NCBI GenBank assembly: GCA_030674185.1
Contig: JAPXFY010000012.1
Coordinates: forward strand, 1,218,823-1,282,822
Reading direction: 5' to 3'
DNA: 64,000 nucleotides
DNA from: Monoplex corrugatus
Lineage: Eukaryota; Mollusca; Gastropoda; Littorinimorpha; Ranellidae
Part shown: positions 43,795-52,682 of the stretch, piece after piece
Layout: each line of letters starts with the position of its first letter
Numbering within the stretch: the stretch's first letter is position 1
Made by a program: the position numbers and the translations under genes
The notes under the pieces: model-generated
Told to the model about the DNA's origin: nothing
The model's input: the letters and a program-made list of their open reading frames with translations, nothing else
Databases searched by the model: none

Positions 43795-46640
43795 GTAATG
43801 TCCCAGGACACACCCCACCCCCATCCCCACCCCTACCCTCAAAGACGACATGAATGACCCTAACCTTGAATGAAATGTCTGCTTGTTCAAAGAGTTGAGA
43901 ACGTTTCATGACATCATCACTTGGATAAAGCAGAAACCAGAAAAAATATATTTGTATGTATGTATATATATATACATATATGTATGTATACATACATATA
44001 TATATATATATTATATACATATACATATATACATGTACATGCACATATGCACACATATACATATGTACACACATCGTCATCATTACAGAGTGAGAGTGAC
44101 AGTGACAGTGAGAGAGTGGGGAGACAGGGGAGAGAGAGAGTGAGAGGAAGAGAGAGACAAAGAGAGAGAGCGTGAGAGAAAGAGAAAGACAGAGACAGAT
44201 AGGGAGGGACATAGAGAGAGACGGGGGAGAGAAAAGGGGATGTATTTTTTTTCATTCTTGTTGGTATGAAATTATTGCTACTTTTAAAAAGAAAGGCTTA
44301 TGAAAATACTTTTGATAATAAAATATTGACGTCATTACATGTAAGATTAAGATTAACTGTATCGATATGACGTAATACACACGGTTCACAATGTGTTAAC
44401 GTTAACGATTCCCTTTGGGGATGGGCTGATTTCGATACAACAGGCAAAATAACATAACACAGCACTTCATTTTCATACAGGTATCATCTTATATTTTAGA
44501 GAGTAGCTTTTAATGATATACTAATATTAACCAGGTATGCTACAGAAAGAGGATTTTTTCATATCCATATATTTTATTTTCAACAGTTTACCGTCCACTT
44601 AAAAGGAAAATTTGAACAGTAATATCATAGTTTTGCTAAAGTCTTACTCACTACGATCGTTTGAAAGCTTTCATCATACACCAGTGTGTTTGATTTCTTT
44701 TGTTTCTGTGTTTACTTGTTTACCTATTCATTTATTTCTTTATCTATTTGTTTGTTTGTTTGTTTGTTTGTTTGTTTGTTTGTTTGTTTGTTTGTTAAAT
44801 CAATCACTTATTTCATATTGTTCTTCCTTGACGACATTAATGTTTCTCTAATTCTAACAGTTTATTGATTAATTTTTTAATGTTAATCTACTGATGGCAT
44901 TGATTACTCCATTGATTTGATTTTTTTAACATACCAGTAATTGAATACTTTTTTCAATAATTTGGAATTTTCTTAAATATGTGTTCCTGTCCTTTTACAT
45001 TCAACAACAAAAATGTAATTACTACATAAAATGTCTTGAGGAAAATAAAGAAAAATATGATAAAATCATAGGCATTGAAAAACTTTTTTCCTCATGTTCT
45101 GTGCCACCTTAATGACCACAAAAGCTGGGACAGATTTTGCAATGATATATTGATGATATGATGAGGATGACAGTTATGATGCTACGAAGTTCTGTCCATG
45201 ATTGAGACTGTGTAACAGGGCTGTACTCTGTGCTTACCATCATAATATATCCTGGCATCAACAAGGCTTACCAGACACAGACACCTGTGGTGATGGCCAT
45301 AGGATTCAGCAACATCTTGAATGACGAACATGTCAGATGGATGTAAGGGGACTGTGTAATCCCTGTCTTCCCACTGGGTAGGAGACCTTTGTAGCTGAAA
45401 AAAACCTTAATGACTTTGACAGGATTCATGAAGATTTGAACATACATCTTTCTACATAGTGCTGCCAGTTCTAACCACTACACCGTGGCAACTGATGAGA
45501 AACAAATAGGTTTATGGTCAAGCCAATCTAACAATCTCTCTTTTTATGCAAACACGAGCGCGTGTATACTTTAAAAGTCAAGATTTGTATCATAAGATTG
45601 TCAATGACCTTGAAAAAAATTGGATTGAAATAGAATTTAAATAATTTTAAAATCAATGCTAGTCTCTCACAATAGTAATCACAGCTTTCAAACACTGTTG
45701 AAAATTTCAGAGCTGGTTACATACCTCCCTGAAAAATACCGATTTCAGACCCTTTTTGTCCATGTGATCTTACGTTGGAGGTTTTAATTCCAAAGTTGTG
45801 TTTTCGTGACTCGTCAACCATCAAGAGCTATGACCACATTATTGTTAAAATTCACCCTCAAAGAGCTGAGAACATCTTTTTTGAACATTGTTTTCACAGA
45901 CAAACAACAACACATACACAGATACACATAATTCAAACGCACACATATACACGCATGGAGTGAAGGAGACAAAAGAACAATGCAAGTATACATCAATTTT
46001 ATATCAACGATATTTTGATGGTGGTTCATTCCCTCCCTGGTCATAATTAATTAAAAAACATTATTTCAATGAGGGTGATGATGAACTCAAAATCTGTCCA
46101 ACTTATGTGGTGTGGTGTGGTGTGGTGTGGTGTGGTGTGGTGTTGTGTTGTGTTGTGTGGTGTGGTGTGGCATGGTGTGGTGTGGTGTGTGTGGTGTGGT
46201 GTGGTGTTGTGTGGTGTGGTGTGGTGCATTATGGTGTGGAGCGGTATGGTGTGGTATGGTGAGTTTTATGAGACAATTCAAACCGGAAATAATTTTATTA
46301 TCCTTGAGTAGTAGAGTGATTTGAAGTCTGAAGTTTCAATTCTGTCTCTAACAGATACTTAAACCACCTATATCCCAACCAAAGCCAAACATGATGGTGT
46401 ACGAACCAGGAACACACATGGTGATGTGTCCACCAATCTAAGGAACCAGGATGGAGCCAACACAGCAGAAAGAGGTAAGACAACGACCAAGACAACAGCA
46501 TGGTGTGTCCCCACAACCCAACCAAACACGTGCCTCGTGCTCACAAGCTCCCCATTCTCCAGTGCCTTCTACATCAAGGGATGAAGGTGGTGTTCAACAC
46601 ACCATGGAGACAACGCTCACTTCTACAGCACAAATCACAA
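43795..46640. repeat. Segmental duplication unit 3 (partial)
   Basis: Matches the first 3-4 kb of units 1 and 2, then departs inside the zinc-finger exon at 46,640. It contains (TA)n and (GA)n (43,955-44,235, with an extra GA-rich segment ending at a T run near 44,250), module A (44,270-46,050) with a longer TTTG tract (44,745-44,796), and (TGGTG)n (46,105-46,262). About 240 bp present at 4,886-5,127 in unit 1 are missing after GAGTTTTATGAGA. Confidence 0.9.
46335..46354 (+). other. Candidate 3' splice site upstream of the zinc-finger ATG
   Basis: A pyrimidine-rich stretch ending TCTGTCTCTAACAG precedes conserved sequence leading to the ATG. The inverted paralogue keeps the same layout (TTTGTTTCTAACAG on its strand). 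This suggests a non-coding leader exon upstream joined here. Confidence 0.45.
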
Positions 46641-47971
46641 CCACTACTACAACACGTACAGGTACCATTTCAGATTCTAACATCAACCCTGAAGAAGGAG
46701 GAAATGTTGATGAAACTCTAAAAGACTCAAACTCTGGTGGTAAATCAGAAAGTCTGTTTTCATGTCAGGTGTGTGGTGACTCTTTCCAGACAAGGAAATC
46801 TCTTAAAATCCATCAGAGACAACATGATCAACAAACAGACGAGGTCTCTAACAAAGAAGATCAATCTACTGAACGTCTGTACCACCATCAGAGGCAAAAC
46901 CACCCAGAACAATCACACAGTATGACCAGTTCTGAACAAACGCCACATGTCACGTGTCAAGCAGGAAGCAGTGATGGACCGTCACAACACGTGGTCAACA
47001 CGCAGACTGCATCAACCAGCCACGGTTCCTATGATATTAGTGCAGATGTCATGGATCTAACTACCAGGCATACAAAGACATTAGCCCAGGGCGCACACGG
47101 CGAGGAAAAGTACACGTGTACCCATCCTAGTTGCAGCAAGGAATTTAGATATAGACAAGGTCTTTCGCGTCATAAGCTAAACCATCAAGATGAAAGAGAA
47201 AACCAGTGTGATCAGTGTGAAAAAACGTTTGCTACAAAAGATAACTTGCAGCGGCACATGAAATCACATGGTGAAAACATATACATGTGTGATCAGTGTG
47301 GAAAAACGTTTGCTACAAAAGATAACTTGCAGCGGCACATGAAATCACATGGTGAAAACATATACATGTGTGATCAGTGTGGAAACACGTTTGCTACAAA
47401 AGATAACTTGCAGCGGCACATGAAATCACATGGTGAAAACATATACATGTGTGATCAGTGTGGAAAAACGTTTGCTACAAAAGATTACTTGCAGCGGCAC
47501 ATGAAATCACACGGTGAAAAGATATACATGTGTGATCAGTGTGGAAAAACGTTCGGTAGAAAAGATATTCTGGAGGAGCACATAAAAACACATGCTGAAA
47601 ATAGATATACATGTGATCAGTGTGAGGAAACATTCAGTCGAATTGACATGCTGAAACAACACAAGCAGACACATGGAGAAAAAAGATACACTTGTGATGA
47701 GTGTGAGAAAACGTTCGAAAGAAAACAGAACCTAAAACACCACAAAGAGACACATGATGGCAAAATATATCCATGTGATCAGTGTGACAAAAGATTCACC
47801 AGATCGGACAGTCTGAAAAAACACAAGAAGGATCACGACGATGTAAACCTGTATGCATGTGATCAGTGTCTAAAAAGATTCTCCAGAAAATTCCATCTGA
47901 ATCGGCACAAGAAGACACACGGAAAGGACTCTAACACAGGCAGAGGACCAGAAGATGATTCAGATTCATAA
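46451..47971 (+). CDS. C2H2 zinc-finger protein, 11 fingers
   Basis: 506 codons, uninterrupted. The ATG has A at -3 and G at +4, and an in-frame TAA lies 12 bases upstream (46,439), so the start is well supported. Residues 1-100 are polar and low-complexity (MEPTQQKEVRQRPRQQHG, a Thr-rich stretch). Finger 1 is at 105-125 (CQVCGDSF). After a linker of about 95 residues, finger 2 (residue 223, CTHPSC with four residues between the cysteines) begins a continuous array with first cysteines at 253, 281, 309, 337, 365, 393, 421, 449 and 478. Linkers are HGENIYM-like rather than the canonical TGEKPY. Fingers 3-5 share the helix ATKDNLQRH and finger 6 has ATKDYLQRH. There is no KRAB, BTB or SCAN domain. 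It probably acts as a nuclear DNA-binding protein; the target is unknown. A GTAAGA at 46,475 could act as a donor. Confidence 0.87.
   Translation: MEPTQQKEVRQRPRQQHGVSPQPNQTRASCSQAPHSPVPSTSRDEGGVQHTMETTLTSTAQITTTTTTRTGTISDSNINPEEGGNVDETLKDSNSGGKSESLFSCQVCGDSFQTRKSLKIHQRQHDQQTDEVSNKEDQSTERLYHHQRQNHPEQSHSMTSSEQTPHVTCQAGSSDGPSQHVVNTQTASTSHGSYDISADVMDLTTRHTKTLAQGAHGEEKYTCTHPSCSKEFRYRQGLSRHKLNHQDERENQCDQCEKTFATKDNLQRHMKSHGENIYMCDQCGKTFATKDNLQRHMKSHGENIYMCDQCGNTFATKDNLQRHMKSHGENIYMCDQCGKTFATKDYLQRHMKSHGEKIYMCDQCGKTFGRKDILEEHIKTHAENRYTCDQCEETFSRIDMLKQHKQTHGEKRYTCDECEKTFERKQNLKHHKETHDGKIYPCDQCDKRFTRSDSLKKHKKDHDDVNLYACDQCLKRFSRKFHLNRHKKTHGKDSNTGRGPEDDSDS
47207..47542 (+). repeat. 84-bp tandem repeat encoding fingers 3-6
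   Basis: Four nearly identical 84-bp units starting at 47,207, 47,291, 47,375 and 47,459, differing by only a few bases including synonymous sites. This indicates recent duplication or gene conversion inside the coding sequence. Confidence 0.93.
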
Positions 47972-48215
47972 ACAAGAGTTGCAGGAGTCAGCAGTTCTGT
48001 AGGAATACCTTCACAATATACACTGTACTGACAATTATTTATATTTTTCAGAATAGTAGCATGAGTCAGCTCAGAACAATCCCATATGATGATAGTGATG
48101 TACAGGAAAGAGAATCTCATGGGAATACAAGGTGAAGACAACTAAGTAACATAACTCTTGAGACAAGGTGAAGACAGTTTGGGATGGTCCTGATTGCAGC
48201 ACATGATCACGACGT
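47972..48215 (+). other. Zinc-finger gene 3' flank, conserved in the inverted paralogue
   Basis: Sequence to about 48,215 is matched in reverse complement by 57,994-58,195, including TGAGTCAGCTCAGA and GGGATGGTCCTGA. It is probably 3' untranslated and flanking DNA. No clear AATAAA is seen close to the stop. Confidence 0.6.
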
Positions 48216-48534
48216 CTTGTGTCACATCATCCTCTTTACCTTCCACAACACGTTAATGGGTCTATTTTCTTGCTCGTTTGGTAGACAAGCCTTTTCCTGA
48301 TGAGAGGTTGATACCTGTTTGCTGCCCCACCCCCCACCCCACACATACACTCCAATCTCTTCATACACAAGTCAGACAAACACAGGGGGTAAGAGGAGTG
48401 TTGGCAAAAGACAACATGAAAAGAAATCTGGTTTTGCAGATGATATACATAGTTTTATATAGATAGAATAGATACATTACATTGATACAGAGATAGCGAT
48501 GTGTGTGTGTGTGCGTGTGTGCGTGTGTGCTGTA
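48216..48534. other. No gene recognised; short (GT)n
   Basis: A TGTGTGTGTGCG-rich tract at 48,498-48,530; otherwise unassigned. Confidence 0.5.
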
Positions 48535-49445
48535 AATGCCTATTTTTGTTTATCCCAGTCCATGCATGTTGGTCTGCGTGTACCCTATTGTTTCTCTGGT
48601 CATGCGTTTTCTTTTGCTGCCACCAACTGTTCCGAGACTTTCCATTTCCTACCAGTCCTCAGATTGGGCTGAATTGATCTGCAGAGTCTTTAAGCATGCT
48701 AAGAAGCCTGACCTTTCCTGCCTTGTACTCCTCAACAATGGATTTCAGGGGTAGATTTAACTTTGCCTTGCGACAAAGGAGCAAAACTTCTGTGAGACCG
48801 GGTGGGACATCAATCCATTTTCTTGCGTATGTTGATTTTGGCCTCCATTGATTCCACTGTGCTGGTGCAGATATCGTATATCAACAGAGGTCAGAAGAGC
48901 TTTGGAATCAACATGAACTTCAGGCATCATACTTTATATTTGCCAAGAAGACCACAGTGGTCTATTACCTGCAAACTTTTTTCTGCCATTTGCTTGGTTT
49001 TCTTACCCCTTTGTGTATTTTTTACGGAGTCGTCATACCGCCTTCCAAGGCTTTTCACTGGTTCTTCTGTCACTGTTGGAATGGACTGATTGGCGACAGT
49101 AAACGTTATTGATGCGTCTGCTTCACCTTTCCTCTGTGAGAGGCTCCGTGACTTCGTCGGTTTGAAATTCATCCTAGATGAGGCGACGACATTGTCCAAC
49201 TGCTTCAGGAAACCGCATGTCTCTTCTTCTGTTGTTGAAAGCACTGTCGTGTCGTCCATGGAGGCTTTAGAGGGGGCATTTGGCATCCATTTCCAAGGTC
49301 AGCTGGGCTTGAAATCCTCACTGCTGCTTTCAAGATGACCATTGCCAACACGAACAGTGTTGGAGAAGTTGTGCAAACCATGGCTATGCCTACTTCCAAA
49401 TGTATCCAATCTGTAGCTTTTTCGTAGTAGCGCATCCAGTTTTTG
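48535..49445 (-). pseudogene. Decayed RLE-LINE reverse transcriptase fragment
   Basis: On the minus strand the sequence matches the RLE LINE at 9,319: TDWIHLEVGIAM, SMDDTTVLSTTEEETC (SMDD for FMDD), SLSQRKGEADASITFTVANQ, VTEEPVKSLGRRYDDSVKN and, after frameshifts, SIVEEYK- and LRTGRKWKV-like sequence down to about 48,540. Several frameshifts and lost codons make it a fossil. It is the same family, diverged, and its 5' side abuts a 41-bp tandem repeat. Confidence 0.85.
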
Positions 49446-49457
49446 GATAATTCTTGA

Positions 49458-49586
49458 TCCAGTCTCCCTCATTCCTCTTTTGCACTTGTAGGTATCAATC
49501 CAGTCTCCCTCATTCCTCTTTTGCACTTGTAGGTATCAATCCAGTCTCCCTCATTCCTCTTTTGCACTTGTAGGTATCAATCCAGT
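49458..49586. repeat. 41-bp tandem repeat ending at the gap
   Basis: Three full units starting at 49,458, 49,499 and 49,540, plus six bases, each containing CCAGTCTCCCTCATTCCTC and TTGCACTTGTAGGTATCAA. The true array may be much longer, because the assembly stops inside it. Confidence 0.95.
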
Positions 49587-49686
49587 NNNNNNNNNNNNNN
49601 NNNNNNNNNNNNNNNNNNNNNNNNNNNNNNNNNNNNNNNNNNNNNNNNNNNNNNNNNNNNNNNNNNNNNNNNNNNNNNNNNNNNNN
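49587..49686. other. Assembly gap of 100 N
   Basis: Exactly 100 N, the conventional placeholder for a gap of unknown size, with tandem repeats on both sides. Confidence 0.99.
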
Positions 49687-49945
49687 TGTGTATGTGTGTT
49701 TGTGTGTGTGTGGGTGTTGTTTTGGGGTTTTGTTGTGTGTGTGTGTTGTATGTGTGTGTGTGTTTTGTGTGTTTGTGTGTGTGGGGTGTGTGGGGTTATG
49801 TGTGTGTGGTTGTGTGTGTTGTGTGTGTTGTGTGTATTTGTGTGTGTGTGTGTTGGGGAGTGTGAAAGGGGTGTGTGTGTGTGTGTAGGTGTGTGTGTGT
49901 GTGTATTTTTTGTGTGTATGTGTGTGTGGTGTGTGTGTGTGTAGG
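49687..49945. repeat. Impure TG-rich low-complexity tract
   Basis: TGTG with many G, T and GGG interruptions. The irregularity and gap-edge position suggest poorly resolved sequence. Confidence 0.85.
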
Positions 49946-50055
49946 GATGGATTTTTTAAAGGGTATTAATTTTCCCTGCCCTTTCTCCTTTATGTGTATG
50001 GACATTTTGGGAAAAGGGGAATTCCCCTTTCCCCCCTAAACCCCATCTCACCCCC

Positions 50056-50530
50056 CGCCCCGGTAGTTCAGTGGGGTAAATATCGCACTTCCAATTGAAG
50101 GTTATGGGTTCGAGCTGTCTAGAACCCCCGCTTGGTGTGTTAAGGTTGAGTATTTTTCCTTTATGTGTTTTCATCATGTGTTTAAAAAGTTGGTTTGTGT
50201 TCATCATGTTTGTCATCATGTGTGTCTTTATGTGTGTCATCATTGTGTCCCTCATGTGTGTCATCATTTTGTGTTTATTTATGTGTGTCTCATGTTTGTC
50301 ATCATGTGTGTCATCATGTGTGTCATCATGTATGGGCTTAAAGGGTGTTTATATGTGTGTCATCATGTGTGTCATCATGTGTGCAGACCTGCCCGTGCCT
50401 AAAACCCCTTTCCCGGGGTGTATGCCCGCCGGACGTCAAAATGTACGTTTACCCTTTTGTAAGTTTTATTTGTCAAATTGGGTGGCTTATGGAATGTTTA
50501 AGACACCCATCTTGTTGGAAAAGAAATATA
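50056..50530 (+). mobile_element. tRNA-derived SINE, expanded by a 12-bp repeat
   Basis: The head has CCGGTAGTTCAGTGGGGTA (A-box-like) and ATGGGTTCGAGCTGTC (B box). The body at 50,385-50,530 has GCAGACCTGCC, CCGGACGTCAAA, ATGTACGTTTAC and GGCTTATGGAA, which recall the conserved body of mollusc tRNA SINEs. Between head and body, 50,165-50,390 is a run of TGTGTCATCATG repeats. A cleaner copy of the body is at 61,994-62,130. Confidence 0.6.
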
Positions 50531-50686
50531 AAATTTTATTATCATTTCAAAGTTTGTTAGCATTATCAGTATCATTGTCATTACAAGAAAAAATCATCAT
50601 TAGTATTATTATTATCATTACAGCTGGTTGGACTGCACTGCAATGCTAAGAAAAAAAGAAAGTAATGATATACAAAAGGGAAAATA

Positions 50687-51304
50687 GTGAAAACATATGG
50701 GAAAACCTCAAAAGAGGGAGGGCATCGAGCAAGTCACCAATTTCAAGTATCTGGGGGGATGGTGGGAGCAGTCGAAAAATTCTCTGTTCGAAAAGCCCTT
50801 GCTTGGTCTGCATGTCACGAGCTGAAGATGATATGGACTTCTAACTTGAAAAAAGAACTAAAGATTCGTCTCTTTATATCCACTGTCGAGTCTGTGTTGC
50901 TCTACAACTCGGAAACATGGACCTTAACAAACCAGATGGAGAAGAGTCTTGATGGGACGCATACTAGCATTTTGAGGATGGCATTAAATGTCTCTTGGAA
51001 GCATCACATGACTAACGAAGACCTATGTGGATGTCTCCCTAAAGTTAGTGATAAGATAAGAACACGCAGGCTTCGCCTAGCTGGTCACTGTGTGTGACAT
51101 CCAGAGGAAGTTGCTTCACAACTTGTACTGTGGCAGCCAACTGGAGGGAGAGCGAACAGGGGAAGGAAGACAACAGACTTCATTGATCTTCTCAAAAGGG
51201 ACACTGGCCTCGAAAACATCGATGAGATCAAGGCAGCTATGTTGCACAAGAGCAAGTGGAAGGAGTACGTCACAGAGGCTCGATCGGGAGATCGGCCTAA
51301 CTAA
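50687..51304 (+). pseudogene. LINE ORF2 C-terminus, 5'-truncated
   Basis: The frame reads SVRKALAWSACHELKMIWTS, ESVLLYNSETWTLTNQMEKS, ILRMALNVSWKHHMTNEDL and KIRTRRLRLAGHCV. It then meets one TGA and continues in the same frame (HPEEVASQLVLWQPTGG, IDLLKRDTGLENIDEIKAAM, SKWKEYVTEA) to a TAA at about 51,304. This is the post-RT region of an APE-type LINE common in marine invertebrates. It ends with a CTAACTAACTAA-like tail. The single stop is consistent with a CGA-to-TGA change. Confidence 0.83.
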
Positions 51305-51339
51305 CTAAACTAACATTAACATTACCATTATCATTATCG

Positions 51340-51690
51340 TGATCTCCTCAGGTAGCATTGAAACAGAGGACTTAATGTGACTGATATGTCACTAGACGTG
51401 GACAGCTGATATCTTGAGTTCAAGTCCAACCCATGAAACAAAAAAGCCGTGTACACCGCCCATCTCAATGCTCCAATCATTCTGGTGGTCTCAGCTTAGT
51501 GTTTCATAGGTCCCTTCTCCTACCCCTCTCCCCATGTCAAGACCTTTTCTGTTCTTTGGGTTTTGCGCTGACTCAAGGAATCTACAGGATTATTGCTGGC
51601 ATGATTTGTGTTCACACTTTATGTACAGCAAAAAATGTTTTCAAAAGTGTTTCAATGCATGTTGTGTTCAGTGTCCATGTAACATACCTA
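51340..51690. repeat. Dispersed block shared with 62,482-62,832
   Basis: Shared landmarks: TTGAAACAGAGGACTTAAT, GACAGCTGATATCTTGAG, TTCAAGTCCAACCCATG (B-box-like), AAAAGCCGTGTACACCG and TGTTTCAATGCATGTTGTG. It is probably a SINE or other dispersed repeat. The short open frames are not conserved. Confidence 0.75.
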
Positions 51691-51924
51691 CAATAAATAA
51701 ACAGTCACGTATAAAACAGTCTTAACCTATTCACTTTAACCTGGTATAATAAAACAGGCAACAGCCAGTGAACTTGCTTTATGATAAAACTTTATTGGTA
51801 AATGATTGCAAAGATATAAAGACACACATAAATGTATATACACTCTCGCTTTTAGGGCAGTTTTGCAATTTGAAATGAAAGATGGCGAGAGTGATCTGCA
51901 CTACAGCAAATTATAATAGAAAAC
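51691..51924. other. No gene recognised
   Basis: AT-rich unassigned sequence before the degenerate repeat. Confidence 0.5.
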
Positions 51925-52320
51925 TGTTCACTTCGTAAAATGAATTTAATATGCATACTGAACGACATATACTGTACGTGTAAAAAGCAGTCGAATGACA
52001 TATATTATGATCGTAGAAATAGTGGATGGATGATATATACTATAAAGTATAATCATCAGATGGATGCCATATACTGTAAATGTAAAATACTGAATGGATG
52101 ATATTCATAATATTGTCAATACAAGAATATTGGATTGAGATATATATGCACTGTAAGTGTAAAATGCTGGATGGAGATATATACCGTAAGCGCAAGATAT
52201 TGATGGAACATATCAATTGTAAATGTAAGTATATTGGATGATATCATCTGTAAGCCAACAAATATTGGATGGTATTCACTGTAAGTGTGAAATATATTGG
52301 TCGGAAGCCTACAAATCGTG
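51925..52320 (+). repeat. Degenerate 30-40 bp tandem repeat, plus orientation
   Basis: About ten loose units of the type TGGATGATATATACTGTAA followed by GTGTAAAATATT. It is the same repeat as 8,736-8,950 and 32,565-32,780 in opposite orientation. Confidence 0.7.
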
Positions 52321-52682
52321 TCGCCGTTTGTTCGTTTGTTTGTTTGTTTGTTTCTCAAAACGAGATGATGTGTAGGTTGAGAAGAGCTGTCACATCATCA
52401 TTTTTTACATATTTGTATACGGTATTTTCAGATGCTCATGGAACAAAGAGCACACTTGATGGGAGGGAGGGGGTTGCTATTTTCTCTCCAATACAGCTTG
52501 TCCACCATTAGTTCCAACCAGGTCATGAACTCATTCCTGTGGCTCCAAGAAGCTGTAGAATGGCAGTGGTCACATATCGATACACTGTTGTAACAGGGGA
52601 GATAAACCAGGTACAAAGCAGAACCAAGCACCAGGATGACAACAGCTGTAAGTGTGCTGGCCATACTGAACTGTAATGACAG
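52321..52682. other. No gene recognised
   Basis: A short TTTG tract (52,328-52,352), then unassigned sequence to the minisatellite edge. Confidence 0.5.

Noticed and set aside
50095..50649. 184-codon frame with Cys/Val/Met repeats
   Set aside because: It runs through a SINE and a 12-bp repeat next to a poorly resolved gap.
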